Source of the DNA: a candidate division Zixibacteria bacterium HGW-Zixibacteria-1
Lineage (GTDB): Bacteria > Zixibacteria > MSB-5A5 > GN15 > PGXB01
Direction: 5' to 3'
DNA: 64,000 bases
Assembly (NCBI GenBank): GCA_002838945.1
Contig: PGXB01000002.1
Span: 27,474 to 91,473 of the forward strand
The notes under the pieces were generated by a model. It was not told the origin of the DNA. It saw nothing but the letters and a program-made list of their open reading frames with translations, and searched no databases. The translations under genes and the position numbers were made by a program. Below, one piece after another: positions 43,740 to 53,700 of this stretch (position 1 is the first letter of the stretch; each line of letters begins with the position of its first letter).

Positions 43740-46109
43740 TTGGAAACACTGGCCAAAATAGGAATCATTGCCGGAGTTGTTGCAGCTTTGACCGCAGTGG
43801 CTGCCTATTTCAGACTCTTATTCAGAGTATATAAAGAAAAAAAACAAAAACATACGACTCATTTCAATGTCCTTTGGAAAAAATCGTCGGATTTGACGCC
43901 TGAAGATGTTCTCGGTATTCGAGCCACAGACAAGCTCAATTTCAACCCGGCCTATATGGAACGGTCGGAAGTCGATCCGCCATTGCGAAATAGTCTTGCA
44001 AAGGGTGACTGCATTCTTATTGTGGGCAACCCATTGGCAGGAAAGACACGGGCGGTATATGAAGCGCTTAAGAAAATGCATAATCCTTCCAGCGTGCTGA
44101 TTCCGCGCCCCGAGGACATAAAACCCGGTGAATTCGAAATACCGGACAAAAGTAAATTCTTCTTTGATCCGGTCGTTATTTTTGACGATATCAATAAATT
44201 CGCATCGAAACAGAATTTTGAATATTTAATTAATCTCTTCGTGCGAGAGGGAGCCATCATAATCGCCACCTGCCGCAAAGGTGATGATTATGAGAATTTC
44301 TGCAAAGGACACGATAGCATCCTCCAGGTATTCAATCGTACTATCGAGATTCCAAAAGTTGAGACCGTAGTGGCGGAAGATTTCGCGGAGCAGAATAATA
44401 TTGAATCATCCGGCAATTTCGACGGCAATATCGGTTCGCTTTTTGTCCATATCGACGCCATGAAAGAGCGATACGGCAAATGCAGCGGTGATAAAAAGGG
44501 CGTCCTGGCGGCCATCAAAAGATTATTTGACGCCGGCATATTTGAGGGCCATGAAGAATTCGACCTCGAGAGAATCAAAACAGTCAGCGAGAAGTGTGAA
44601 GAGGTTGGGCTAAATAAACGTGGCTGGCAAGACTTGCTACGCCAATTAACAGAAAACGGTTTTATTGACAGAAATAACGGCACAATCAGAGTCGAAGAAA
44701 TTTATCTCCAAAAGGTAATTCAAGCGGAATTTGATCTTATTGACAATTTCAAAGAGTTAAATAATACTATCACGGATGATCCGGTGGCCCTTTATCTACT
44801 CGGCAATCGCGCCGACGATATAGCCCAATATGATATCCGCATCGCTGATCTCGAACATATTGCGATTGCAGCATTTTCCGCCGCCTTGAAAATATGGAAT
44901 ATTGAAATCACTCCCCTCGACTATGCCAAGACTCAAAACAGCCTGGGAATAGCATTCCGGCGTCTGGCCGCGGTTGAAGACAAGGCGGCCAACGCTCATA
45001 AGGCGATCACAGCCTATAACGAGGCCTTAACGGTCAGAACGCCGGATAAATTTCCGATGGACTATGGCATGACCCAAAACAATCTGGGGAATGCTTACAT
45101 TACCCTGGCCGAGGTCGAAGACAAGGTGGCCAACGCTCATAAGGCGATCACAGCTTATAACGAGGCCTTAATGGTCTACACGCCTGATAAGTTTCCGATG
45201 GCCTATGGCATGACCCAAAACAATCTGGGGGCTGCTTACGGCACCCTGGCCGAGGTCGAAGACAAGGCGGCCAACGCTCATAAGGCAATCACAGCTTTTA
45301 ACGAGGCCTTAACGGTCTACACGCCGGATAAGTTTCCGATGGACTATGGCATGACCCAAAACAATCTGGGGACTGCTTACACTACCCTGGCCGAGGTCGA
45401 AGACAAGGCGGCCAACGCTAAATTGGCGATCACTGCTTATAACGAGGCCTTAACGGTCAGAACGCCGGATAAGTTTCCGATGAACTATGGCATGACCCAA
45501 AACAATCTGGGGGCTGCTTACGGTACCCTGGCCGAGATCGAAGACAAGGCGGCCAACGCTCATAAGGCGATCACTGCTTATAACGAGGCCTTAACGATCT
45601 TTACGCCGGATAAGTTTCCGATGGACTATGGCATGACCCAAAACAATTTGGGGACTGCATATAGTACCCTGGCCGAGGTCGAAGACAAGGCGGCCAACGC
45701 TCATAAGGCGATCACTGCTTTTAACGAGGCCTTAACGGTCTACACGCCAGATAAGTTCCCAATGCACTATGCTATGGCACTAAATAATCTTGCTTATAGC
45801 TATTCGTCTTTATCATATGTTGAAAATAGAGAAGATAACTTAACCAAGGCATTGGACGCATATTCAAACGCATTGAAAGTGAGAACATTATCTAATTTCC
45901 CAATTGCCTATGCAGATACACAGGGGAATATTGGTTTACTTTATTATAATATGCTACTGGAGAAAAAGGATAAGAACGTAAAAGAAAAGGCATTAAGGGC
46001 ATTAGAGGAAGCCCGGGACACATATTCAAAGCTTGGGATGTCCTTAAAATCAAATAAGTTTGATGGGCTAATTGCTTCAGTTAAAGACCATAGAGGTAGC
46101 TTTGAATGA
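43740..46109 (+). CDS. Membrane-anchored STAND-like NTPase with TPR repeats
   Basis: A 789-residue protein. The TTG start is supported by GGAGG at 43730-43734, 5 bases before it. The order is an N-terminal transmembrane helix (about 6-28), a P-loop GNPLAGKT (96-103), a Walker B VVIFDD (145-150), a sensor-like strand GAIIIATCRK (171-180), a probable winged-helix region (about 225-330), then TPR repeats from about 380. Six 47-residue repeats (for example KAITAYNEALTVYTPDKFPM) are nearly identical at the DNA level. This is the plan of STAND sensors. The second gene overlaps by ATGA. No effector domain is fused, so the neighbour may supply it. A defence role is inferred. Confidence 0.8.
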   Translation: METLAKIGIIAGVVAALTAVAAYFRLLFRVYKEKKQKHTTHFNVLWKKSSDLTPEDVLGIRATDKLNFNPAYMERSEVDPPLRNSLAKGDCILIVGNPLAGKTRAVYEALKKMHNPSSVLIPRPEDIKPGEFEIPDKSKFFFDPVVIFDDINKFASKQNFEYLINLFVREGAIIIATCRKGDDYENFCKGHDSILQVFNRTIEIPKVETVVAEDFAEQNNIESSGNFDGNIGSLFVHIDAMKERYGKCSGDKKGVLAAIKRLFDAGIFEGHEEFDLERIKTVSEKCEEVGLNKRGWQDLLRQLTENGFIDRNNGTIRVEEIYLQKVIQAEFDLIDNFKELNNTITDDPVALYLLGNRADDIAQYDIRIADLEHIAIAAFSAALKIWNIEITPLDYAKTQNSLGIAFRRLAAVEDKAANAHKAITAYNEALTVRTPDKFPMDYGMTQNNLGNAYITLAEVEDKVANAHKAITAYNEALMVYTPDKFPMAYGMTQNNLGAAYGTLAEVEDKAANAHKAITAFNEALTVYTPDKFPMDYGMTQNNLGTAYTTLAEVEDKAANAKLAITAYNEALTVRTPDKFPMNYGMTQNNLGAAYGTLAEIEDKAANAHKAITAYNEALTIFTPDKFPMDYGMTQNNLGTAYSTLAEVEDKAANAHKAITAFNEALTVYTPDKFPMHYAMALNNLAYSYSSLSYVENREDNLTKALDAYSNALKVRTLSNFPIAYADTQGNIGLLYYNMLLEKKDKNVKEKALRALEEARDTYSKLGMSLKSNKFDGLIASVKDHRGSFE
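44986..45831 (+). repeat. Six tandem 141-bp TPR-coding repeats
   Basis: Units begin at 44986, 45127, 45268, 45409, 45550 and 45691, each exactly 141 bp (47 codons). They share long identical stretches, such as ATGACCCAAAACAATCTGGG. The last unit loses similarity after about 45775. Changes are concentrated in a few positions (Arg/Tyr/Phe before TPDKFP, Asn/Ala/Thr after NNLG). High DNA identity shows recent expansion or gene conversion rather than old TPR divergence. Confidence 0.93.
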
Positions 46110-46525
46110 GCGATATTAAACCAGATAATCCCACCCCAGACAGTGAGGGCGTACGAACATTGCAGCGTAAGCTAAAGGACGGGGAAGATAAATTTTTTGA
46201 AGTCTTTTCTGATGAGACTTTTCAGACCGATAAAAATTTGGTAAAGCTAGAACTTCATGAATTTATTAAAGAGATTTCAAAGAAATATAAATGCATTGCC
46301 CCTTTTGGAATTTTAGTGACACTCATTGCTACATTATCTACTGCCGTATTCCAACCAATTCTTGGTATTGACGCCAATGTATGGCAAGCGATATTTGTGA
46401 TTACGACATTATTGGTGGCGTTATGGCTCTTATGGTGCATTGGGGGGATGTTGAAGTCAAAAAGTGAGAATAACCTAATAAATAAGTTTATTACCAAAAT
46501 CAGTCGGGGAAAATTAGGCAAGTAA
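46106..46525 (+). CDS. Two-TM hypothetical protein coupled to the STAND gene
   Basis: A 139-residue protein whose ATG overlaps the upstream stop (ATGA), which suggests coupled translation. The first 65 residues are charged and helical (LKDGEDKFFEVFSDETFQTD); two transmembrane helices follow (about 77-95 and 103-123) and a short basic tail (KFITKISRGKLGK). It has no enzyme motif. Its layout resembles small membrane partners of NTPase sensors that depolarise or permeabilise the membrane, but no family is recognised. The coding sequence is AT-rich compared with its neighbours. Confidence 0.65.
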   Translation: MSDIKPDNPTPDSEGVRTLQRKLKDGEDKFFEVFSDETFQTDKNLVKLELHEFIKEISKKYKCIAPFGILVTLIATLSTAVFQPILGIDANVWQAIFVITTLLVALWLLWCIGGMLKSKSENNLINKFITKISRGKLGK

Positions 46526-46542
46526 AATAATCTTTATAACAT

Positions 46543-46682
46543 TAGAAAATGTTTATCCAGATTTTTTCCTAAAATTGGGAGTAGGGAATGAATCCTAACT
46601 ATAATGCCGTGTGGCAGCCTCAAACATGGTTAATGCATTAGCATTAATCATGTTTGGGGATGTTTAGACAGTAGAAAATGTT
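46543..46682. repeat. Hairpin flanked by 11-bp direct repeats
   Basis: TAGAAAATGTT occurs at 46543-46553 and 46672-46682. Between them a 16-bp stem CAAACATGGTTAATGC (46621-46636) pairs with 46641-46656 around ATTA with a single G-T wobble. Neither strand has a T-run after the hairpin. This could be a small non-autonomous element (MITE-like) or a recombination remnant at the right edge of the STAND unit. The second repeat reaches the stop of the GNAT gene. Confidence 0.5.
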
Positions 46683-47268
46683 ACTTCAGCGCCTTCCTTA
46701 CCAGCGGCCTTGAATATGATATCCTCTGAATAATCTTGAACCCGGCGTCATCGAACATCTTGAGCGGGCCGGGATAGACAAACGCCCCCGGCAGTTTCTG
46801 GCCGTCCATGGTCAGCGGCACCGGATACGCCTCGACCACTTTGACTTTGCGTTTCTTGATAAACTTCAGCGCGGCTTCGAGCATGGCGGTCGCCACCCCC
46901 TGTTGGCGGTAATGCTTGTCGATAAAAAAGCAATTGATGCACCAGACACCTTCGGTGTCGTCGCGCATGTAAGCTTCGGTTCTTTCGATCCGCGGATAGT
47001 CGGTCCGCGGGCCGTATGAGCACCAGCCGACCGCCTTGTCCCCTTCGAAGGCCAGCAAACCGGTGACTTTGTTCTCGACAAAAAGCTGCCGCATGACATT
47101 GCGGGCGTTCTCCCCTTTGGCCATTTCCCACATCTTCCCGCCCTGCGGCACCCGCCAGTGCTGGCACCAGCATCCGCCGCAGGCGCCGTTATCGCCGAAC
47201 AGTTTTTCGAAAGCGGGCCACAATTCGGATTTGACTTCTTTGAAGGTAAGTTTCGGCATTGGCGCCAA
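46681..47268 (-). CDS. GNAT-family N-acetyltransferase
   Basis: A 195-residue acetyltransferase. The acetyl-CoA binding motif A region is INCFFIDKHYRQQGVATAML (a Q/RxxGxA/G-type loop), followed by ALKFIKKRKVKVVEAYPVP. An N-terminal Cys-rich stretch GACGGCWCQHW is typical of a GNAT subgroup annotated as putative acetyltransferases. The acceptor is unknown. It lies just downstream of bshB1, 14 bases away, in the same direction, so it may act with bacillithiol, for example on thiol conjugates; this is inference. Confidence 0.85.
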   Translation of the reverse strand: MAPMPKLTFKEVKSELWPAFEKLFGDNGACGGCWCQHWRVPQGGKMWEMAKGENARNVMRQLFVENKVTGLLAFEGDKAVGWCSYGPRTDYPRIERTEAYMRDDTEGVWCINCFFIDKHYRQQGVATAMLEAALKFIKKRKVKVVEAYPVPLTMDGQKLPGAFVYPGPLKMFDDAGFKIIQRISYSRPLVRKALK

Positions 47269-47282
47269 CCTGTGTGAAAAAT

Positions 47283-48011
47283 TTATATCGATCGCACCGG
47301 CATCTTGACCGGATCGTCTATCAATATATTTTCCTTGATCGTGAAAGCTTCGGCATAATCGACACCGAGCATATGGCCGTAATGTTTGGCCGTGATCGTC
47401 ATGAACTCGAATATATTCACGCCCGGCTTATAGATCCGGTTGGATTCGGGCGAGCCGTCGAACTGCGACTGATATGCCTTGACCGACTCCAGCTTGCGCT
47501 GCATCTGCGCGCTGATATCGACAAAAAACGAATGTTTCACTTCGCGAAACGACGAGGCATAGATAATTTTACGCGGGCGATGCGGTTCACCGTCGATTTG
47601 AAGTTTCTTCAATCCGGCCAGAAAGCAGGCATCATAGCCCAGTTGCGAAGCGGCCAGATGATCGGGATGCCGCTGTATCCAGAACGGCAGGATGACCAGT
47701 TCCGGCTTGAACATGCGGATCACATTGGCGATTTTGAGCTTGTTTTCGTAAGTGACTTCGACCGCCGCATCGGGCAGGCGCAGGTTCCCGCGCCATGACA
47801 GCCCCATAATTTCGGAGGCATTGACGGCATCCCTTTCGCGCTCTTCGGCCGACCCCTTGGAGCCCATCTCCCCCTGTGTCAGGTCAAGGACGCCGGTTTT
47901 GTAGCCCATATCGGCCAGCTTGATCATCGTCCCGCCGGAGGTTATCTCGATATCATCACGATGCGCGGCAATCGCCAGCACATCCAGCGTTTTGGTTTCT
48001 TTGTTATCCAT
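47283..48011 (-). CDS. bshB1: Bacillithiol biosynthesis deacetylase BshB1
   Basis: A 242-residue PIG-L/LmbE-type zinc deacetylase. It shows VLAIAAHRDDIEITSGGTM near residue 10 (AHPDDE motif with Arg for Pro), TQGEMGSKGSAEERE near 45, and the third metal ligand in IQRHPDHLAASQLGYDA near 112. It removes the acetyl group from GlcNAc-malate, the second step of bacillithiol synthesis. It overlaps bshA by 8 bases. Confidence 0.94.
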   Translation of the reverse strand: MDNKETKTLDVLAIAAHRDDIEITSGGTMIKLADMGYKTGVLDLTQGEMGSKGSAEERERDAVNASEIMGLSWRGNLRLPDAAVEVTYENKLKIANVIRMFKPELVILPFWIQRHPDHLAASQLGYDACFLAGLKKLQIDGEPHRPRKIIYASSFREVKHSFFVDISAQMQRKLESVKAYQSQFDGSPESNRIYKPGVNIFEFMTITAKHYGHMLGVDYAEAFTIKENILIDDPVKMPVRSI

Positions 48012-49134
48012 GCAGTATCTCTCGATAATAATCTTCGTACTGGCTCACGATTTTATCCTGATTGAACTTCTCTTTAACCAGCGTGTGGGCATTTTCCTTG
48101 AATATATTGAGCAGATTTTTATCCATCAGTAAATTTATTCCGGCTTCGGCCATTTCGGTCGTATGTCCGATCGGCAACAGATAACCGTTGACATTCGGCT
48201 CGACCACTTCAACCAGCCCGGTTTCCAGGGTTCCGATAACCGGCACACCGCAGGCCAGCGCCTCGAGCGCCGCCAACCCGAACGATTCCTCTTCGGACGG
48301 CAACAGGAACAGATCGCATAATGGCAGAATGGCTTCGACCTGGCTCTGGTTGCCCATGAAAGTAACACGATCGCTTAAACCCTTCTTATTGACCTGACGC
48401 CGCGCCAGAATCGTCTCCGGGCCTTCGCCGATCAACAGCAGCTTTGCCGGCAGCTTTGCGGATATCTTCTCGAATATCTCGATAACATCAATGGTCCGCT
48501 TGACCGGCCGGAAATTGGAAATATGCGCGATGATGAACTCATCATCGGCGGCGAAACTACGGCGCTTGCAGCAGCTTTGGTTGCCGTCGGGCATGAAACG
48601 GTTACCGTCGAAGAAATTATGTATGACCTTAATCGGCTTGTCGAGCTTGAATATTTCCTGCGTTTCATCCGCAAGATACTGCGATACCGCGGTTACGCCG
48701 TCGGAAGCATTTATCGAAAAGCGCGTAATATCGAAAAACGACGGGTCGGACCCGACCAGCGTAATATCTGTCCCGTGCAGGGTGGTAATGATTTTCGGAG
48801 CGGGGCAGCTGCTGGTCAGTTGCCGGGCCAGGAAGGCCGAGGTGGCATGCGGGATGGCATAATGCACATGCAATATTTCAAGCTGGTAATTGCACGATAC
48901 ATCAGCCATCTTCGCCGCCAGGGTCAGGGCGTACGGCGGATGCTTGAACAGCGGGTAGGCGGTGGTTTCGACACCGTGAAAAAAGAGGTTTTCCTGGTAC
49001 CGGTCCAGCCTGAAGGGTATGGCATAGCTGATAAAATGCACCTGGTGACCCCGGTGGGCAAGCTGCTGCCCCAGTTCGGTGGCCACGATACCGGAGCCGC
49101 CGGCAACTGGATAACATGTAATTCCAATTTTCAT
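48004..49134 (-). CDS. bshA: N-acetyl-alpha-D-glucosaminyl L-malate synthase BshA
   Basis: A 376-residue GT4 retaining glycosyltransferase that joins UDP-GlcNAc and L-malate in bacillithiol synthesis. It has MKIGITCYPVAGGSGIVATE at the start, the BshA-typical LHGTDITLVGSDPSF near 119 and SNFRPVKRTIDVIEIF near 210, and the EX7E motif PSEEESFGLAALEALACG near 277. Length as in Bacillus BshA (377). It lies between bshC (1-base gap) and bshB1. Confidence 0.95.
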   Translation of the reverse strand: MKIGITCYPVAGGSGIVATELGQQLAHRGHQVHFISYAIPFRLDRYQENLFFHGVETTAYPLFKHPPYALTLAAKMADVSCNYQLEILHVHYAIPHATSAFLARQLTSSCPAPKIITTLHGTDITLVGSDPSFFDITRFSINASDGVTAVSQYLADETQEIFKLDKPIKVIHNFFDGNRFMPDGNQSCCKRRSFAADDEFIIAHISNFRPVKRTIDVIEIFEKISAKLPAKLLLIGEGPETILARRQVNKKGLSDRVTFMGNQSQVEAILPLCDLFLLPSEEESFGLAALEALACGVPVIGTLETGLVEVVEPNVNGYLLPIGHTTEMAEAGINLLMDKNLLNIFKENAHTLVKEKFNQDKIVSQYEDYYREILHG

Positions 49135-49135
49135 A

Positions 49136-50761
49136 TCATGCTTTATACTGTGAAAGGTAAATCATCTGGTTATCACTGGTTTCAACATCCAGCTTTTCAA
49201 TGATATAATCTACGATTCCAAAACCATATTTGGAAATATAATAATTGATATTAAGCATTCTTTCCTGCAGGGTTCGGTCGGGATAAAGAGCGTTGGCGAG
49301 CCGGTAAATCTGCGCCCGGGTGTTGTCCATCTTCTTTTTGTGCTGCGAAAATATCTTTTTCTCGAGATTTTTCAGGGCAAAATCGATTTTCCCCCACGTC
49401 TGCTCCGCCATCGGGCTCAGGCTCTGATCAAAATCCACGATCACATCCGTAAGACCGGTATATTCTTTTTCCATTTTAAGTCGGCCGGCTTCAATATCCC
49501 TTTCGAGTTTTTCGGGAAACGATCCGGCCAGAATACGGTTGATCAACTGCTCGACATCACCTGCCAGGTCAGATAAATTTATATTGTACTTGCCGAGAAA
49601 GTCTTCATACCTTTTTTCGACAAGGGTCGCACCGACACGGGAATAGTAGTACGGCTGCGATAATCCGACCAGCTTGAACAGTTTCCCGATTTGACAGAAA
49701 TACGCAATTTCGGCAGGTCCACCGGTATGGGCCACGACCGGGAAAAGGAACGACTGCCAGATCGGACGGGTCAGAACATCCGGTGAGAAACGGCCCGGAT
49801 ATTTGTCGATCAAATCGAGTAAGGCGGTCAGTCCCAGACGTTTTTCCCCGACGACAAAAGAATCATCGAGATAGTGAATCGGCATGCGCTCGGGGAAATG
49901 ATAGAAAAGATGCACGGCCGTCTTTTTCTTTTCCGCCTGGATATGATAATCGTCCGCCATTAAGCTGCGTTCCGTTTCTTCAAGATGTTCCCTGATCTGA
50001 AATTGCCGCTCGACCAGTTGCTTGAAAAAATCCCTGGAGTGCATTTTAACGATTTCATTGTGCGGACAGAAGAAAACCAAACCGAGATCGGGCAGGATGT
50101 CGGCAATATGCCTCGCAAAGGCCCTGACCAGGCCCTCATCAAAAGCATAACAGGTCATCAGGCGCTGCAGTAGCTCTTCCGAAAAATCGGTGCCGCCGAA
50201 AACATTTTCCGTTTCCCGTTTGAGCTCCTCGTATTTTTCCTCATTCTTGATACAAACATCCGCAACCGGAACGCCGAATTTTCCCTCGGGGGCATAACTT
50301 AAGCGGACCGGTTCGCCGTCTTTGTTAAGACCATGGGTATGGTTGATTTCTTCGAAATCATGATCATCGCAGGCGATCCAGAAAACCGGAACAACCGGCC
50401 GTTTCAGTTCGACCTCGAGCTTTCGGGCCCGCTTGATGACATCAATCGCTTTGTACAGGGTCAGGAGCGGGCCGCCGTATAATCCCGCCTGCTGACCGCT
50501 GAAAATACACAGGGTATCCGGATGGCGAAGTCTTTTTATGGCCGCAAAAGCAACCGGTTTTGAATTAAAATCCTTGTTCTGTTTTTCGAGGACGTCGCAA
50601 AGAACATTACGGTCCATCTTTGACATCCTGACACCGGCCGCCGCCTCGACCGGGCTGCGCTGATACAGGTACTTCTCTAGACGCTCATGCCGTTTCAAAA
50701 AATCCAGATACAGGGCGGAATGATTGAATTCCGCCCCCGGCTTAATATTGTTTTCATGCAT
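49136..50761 (-). CDS. bshC: Bacillithiol synthase BshC (cysteine-adding enzyme)
   Basis: 541 residues from ATG 50761, close to the 539-residue Bacillus protein; a longer in-frame start at 50845 would run 92 bases into the pump gene. It shows LCIFSGQQAGLYGGPLLTLY near 85 (nucleotide-binding-like), VPVFWIACDDHDFEEINH near 118, and FLFPVVAHTGGPAEIAYF near 340. It adds cysteine to glucosaminyl-malate. It overlaps the pump stop by 8 bases, so bsh genes may be read through from the efflux operon. Confidence 0.92.
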   Translation of the reverse strand: MHENNIKPGAEFNHSALYLDFLKRHERLEKYLYQRSPVEAAAGVRMSKMDRNVLCDVLEKQNKDFNSKPVAFAAIKRLRHPDTLCIFSGQQAGLYGGPLLTLYKAIDVIKRARKLEVELKRPVVPVFWIACDDHDFEEINHTHGLNKDGEPVRLSYAPEGKFGVPVADVCIKNEEKYEELKRETENVFGGTDFSEELLQRLMTCYAFDEGLVRAFARHIADILPDLGLVFFCPHNEIVKMHSRDFFKQLVERQFQIREHLEETERSLMADDYHIQAEKKKTAVHLFYHFPERMPIHYLDDSFVVGEKRLGLTALLDLIDKYPGRFSPDVLTRPIWQSFLFPVVAHTGGPAEIAYFCQIGKLFKLVGLSQPYYYSRVGATLVEKRYEDFLGKYNINLSDLAGDVEQLINRILAGSFPEKLERDIEAGRLKMEKEYTGLTDVIVDFDQSLSPMAEQTWGKIDFALKNLEKKIFSQHKKKMDNTRAQIYRLANALYPDRTLQERMLNINYYISKYGFGIVDYIIEKLDVETSDNQMIYLSQYKA

Positions 50762-53700
50762 CGAATTTTTCTTCTTCCGAAATCGGGCGTATGGTCTCAT
50801 GTCCCATGAACCACGCCACGATATCATCAATAACAGTGTAAACAATCGGCACCACTACCAGCGTCAGTAATGTCGAACTTGTCAGACCGCCGATAACCGC
50901 ACGCGCCATCGGGGCACGCATCTCGGCTCCCGGGCCAATACCCAGTGCAAGAGGCAGCATACCAAAAACCATGGCAAAAGTTGTCATAAGAATCGGCCGC
51001 AGTCGAACCGGTCCGGCAATCAGAATGGCCTCGAGCCTGGTTTTACCTTTATAGCGGTTCTGTTTGATAAAGTCAACCAGCAAAATAGCGTTCTTGGTTA
51101 CGAGCCCCATTAGCATGATTATACCGATCATTGACATAATCGACATGGAGTCCTTGAAGATCAGCAGCCCGATGACCGCCCCCACCAGCGACATCGGAAG
51201 AGAAAACATGATGGAGAAAGGATCAAAAAACGACTCGAACTGTGAAGCCAGAAGAAGATATATGAAAATGACGGCCAGGGCCAGAGCGGTAAAGATATTG
51301 CTGAATGATTCCGCCATGATTTCACCCTCTCCGGACATCTTGACTTCATATCCCGGCGGTATATCAATCCCCTGGGCTTCGGCATAAATTTGGTTCACAA
51401 CCGTCCCCGTAAAGGCACCAAGTTCGACATTACTGCTTACCCGCACATCGCTCAGGCGATCATAGCGGTTGTATTTGCCGATGGCATTGGTTTTCTCAAG
51501 TTGCGCCACATGCGATACCGGAACAAGGAAGGTCCTTATTCCATCGATTTCCTTATTACTGGCGATCAGAAGTCGGCCGACATCCTCGCCGCTCTTTCTG
51601 TCGGTTTCTTTTAGTCTGATCCTGACGTCATACTCCTCATCACCCTCCTTGTACCTGGTGACCACCTCGCCGTCAACATAGCTCCTGATAGTGGAGGCAA
51701 TCCCATATACATTCAACGCCAGATCATTGGCCTTACCGCGATCGATATTCAGCCTTAATTCCGGTTTGCCTTCTTCCATACTGTTGCCGATATCGACGGT
51801 TCCGGGTGTTTTTTCGAATATTCTTTGTACTTGATGCGCAAGATCATTAATAATATTTCGGTCCGATCCGCGAATGGATATCTCAACTGATTTACCACCG
51901 CCACTATGGCCTTCTTCGGCGCTGACGGCGTATTCAATACCGGGAACAACTGAAATCACCTTTCTGACGCTGTCGATCATGGCCTGAGCGGAAAGCGGTC
52001 GAAGCTGCGCATCCACAAGTTTTACAAAAATGTTCCCCTCATTGACGGGGTTTTGTCCGGAGCCAATCGTGGTAAATATCAGCTTGATACCGTCAAATTG
52101 ACGAATCAATTCTTCAATCTCGGCGAAACGTTCCGAGGTCTTTTCCAGATCCGTTCCCGGAGGTGTTTTGACAGTGACTAAAATCTGATTCTGATCGGAT
52201 ACCGGAATAAATTCCTGCCCCAAAAATTGTCCCAGCCAGAGCGAGAAAATGAATGACGCGGCAGCGATAAAGAGAACCAGGAAACGATGGCCCATGGCCC
52301 ATCCGAGAAGATGACGATACCAGCCGTTGACAAGATTGAAAAACTTGTTCCAGGGCGAGATAATGTTCAGAATCGCCTGATATATTTTCCAGATGAATTT
52401 TGCCACAAAAAATTTGGGGGCCTCGCCGCCGGCGCCCTCTTTTTTCAGGAAGCGCGATGAAAGCATCGGCGTCAGCGAAAACGCCACAAACAGCGAGACG
52501 ACAACGGCGAAAGCGATGGTCATACCAAATTGATAAAAGAATCTTCCAACAATACCGCTCATGAAAGCCACCGGGAGAAAAACAACCACAATTGAAAAGG
52601 TGGTCGCCATGACGGCCAGCCCGATTTCCTTCGTGCCGTTATAGGCCGCCCGCATCGGCGATTCACCTTCATCCAGGTGACGGAAGATATTTTCGATGAC
52701 GACAATGGCATCATCAATAAGCAGACCCACCGCCAGCGAAAGCGACATCAACGACATCATATTTAGAGTGAAGCCGAGCAATTTCATGAAGGTAAAGGTG
52801 GCGATGATCGATGTCGGAATGGCCACTGCCGAAATAATCGTCGAACGTATATCGGCGAGGAAAAGGAATATGACAAATATGGCCAGCAGTCCGCCAAAGA
52901 TAATATTGGTCAGAATTTCATGGATCGAATCTTCAATATATATCGAGTCGTCAACCACAATATCTATATTCAGGCCGGGCGGCAGTTCGGACTTTATCTT
53001 ATCGACCTGCTCCTTGATAATTCGGGCAACTTCGACCGTATTGGATCCCGACTGTCGCGAGATATCGAGTGTCACCGATTCTTTACCGTCGACCCGCGCC
53101 AATGAGCGCTGTTCAATAATGTCATCTTTGACAATGGCAATATCCTTAAGATAGATGGGTTGTCCCCTGGGATTATCTATGGGAATATTCTCGAACTGGG
53201 AAACAGAGGTCAGCTTGCCCATCGTGCGGACAACATATTCAACATTGTCTTCATCAACACGACCGCCCGGGATTTCAAGATTGGCGGCCCGAAGAGCCAT
53301 CTTTACCTTACCGATGGAAATCTGATAAGACTCCATCTTGTCGATGTCGAGAAATATGTTTATTTCCCGTTCATAACCGCCGACAAGAGTGACGGCCCCA
53401 ACACCGGGAATCGACTCCAGTCGTTTCTTGATATTGTCCTTGGCAAAAGTGGTTATATCTTTCAAAGGGCGATTTCCATAGACATTGAGAGACATAATCG
53501 GCCGGCTTTGCGGATCATACCGCGAGATCACCGGCTCTTCTATATCATTGGGAAGGTCGCCGCGTATGGCGGAGATTTTTTCACGAACCTCCTGCGCCGC
53601 TTCTTTCCCGTCCTTCTCAAGGACGAATTCGATGAGAAGCAGGGAATATCCTTCCTGCGATTGCGTCGTAATGTGCTTGACGCCTTCAATAGGATTGACT

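Noticed and set aside
44986-45831. CRISPR-like array from regular repeats
   Set aside because: The repeats are 141 bp, contiguous, in frame and code for TPR units; there are no spacers.
43464-46682. Classic tRNA-targeted integrative island at tRNA-Sec
   Set aside because: The extra genes lie on the 5' side of the tRNA, no integrase is present, and no repeat of the tRNA 3' end was found at the far border.
47259-47798. Plus-strand open frame opposite bshB1
   Set aside because: The minus-strand frame has full deacetylase motifs; the plus frame has no support.
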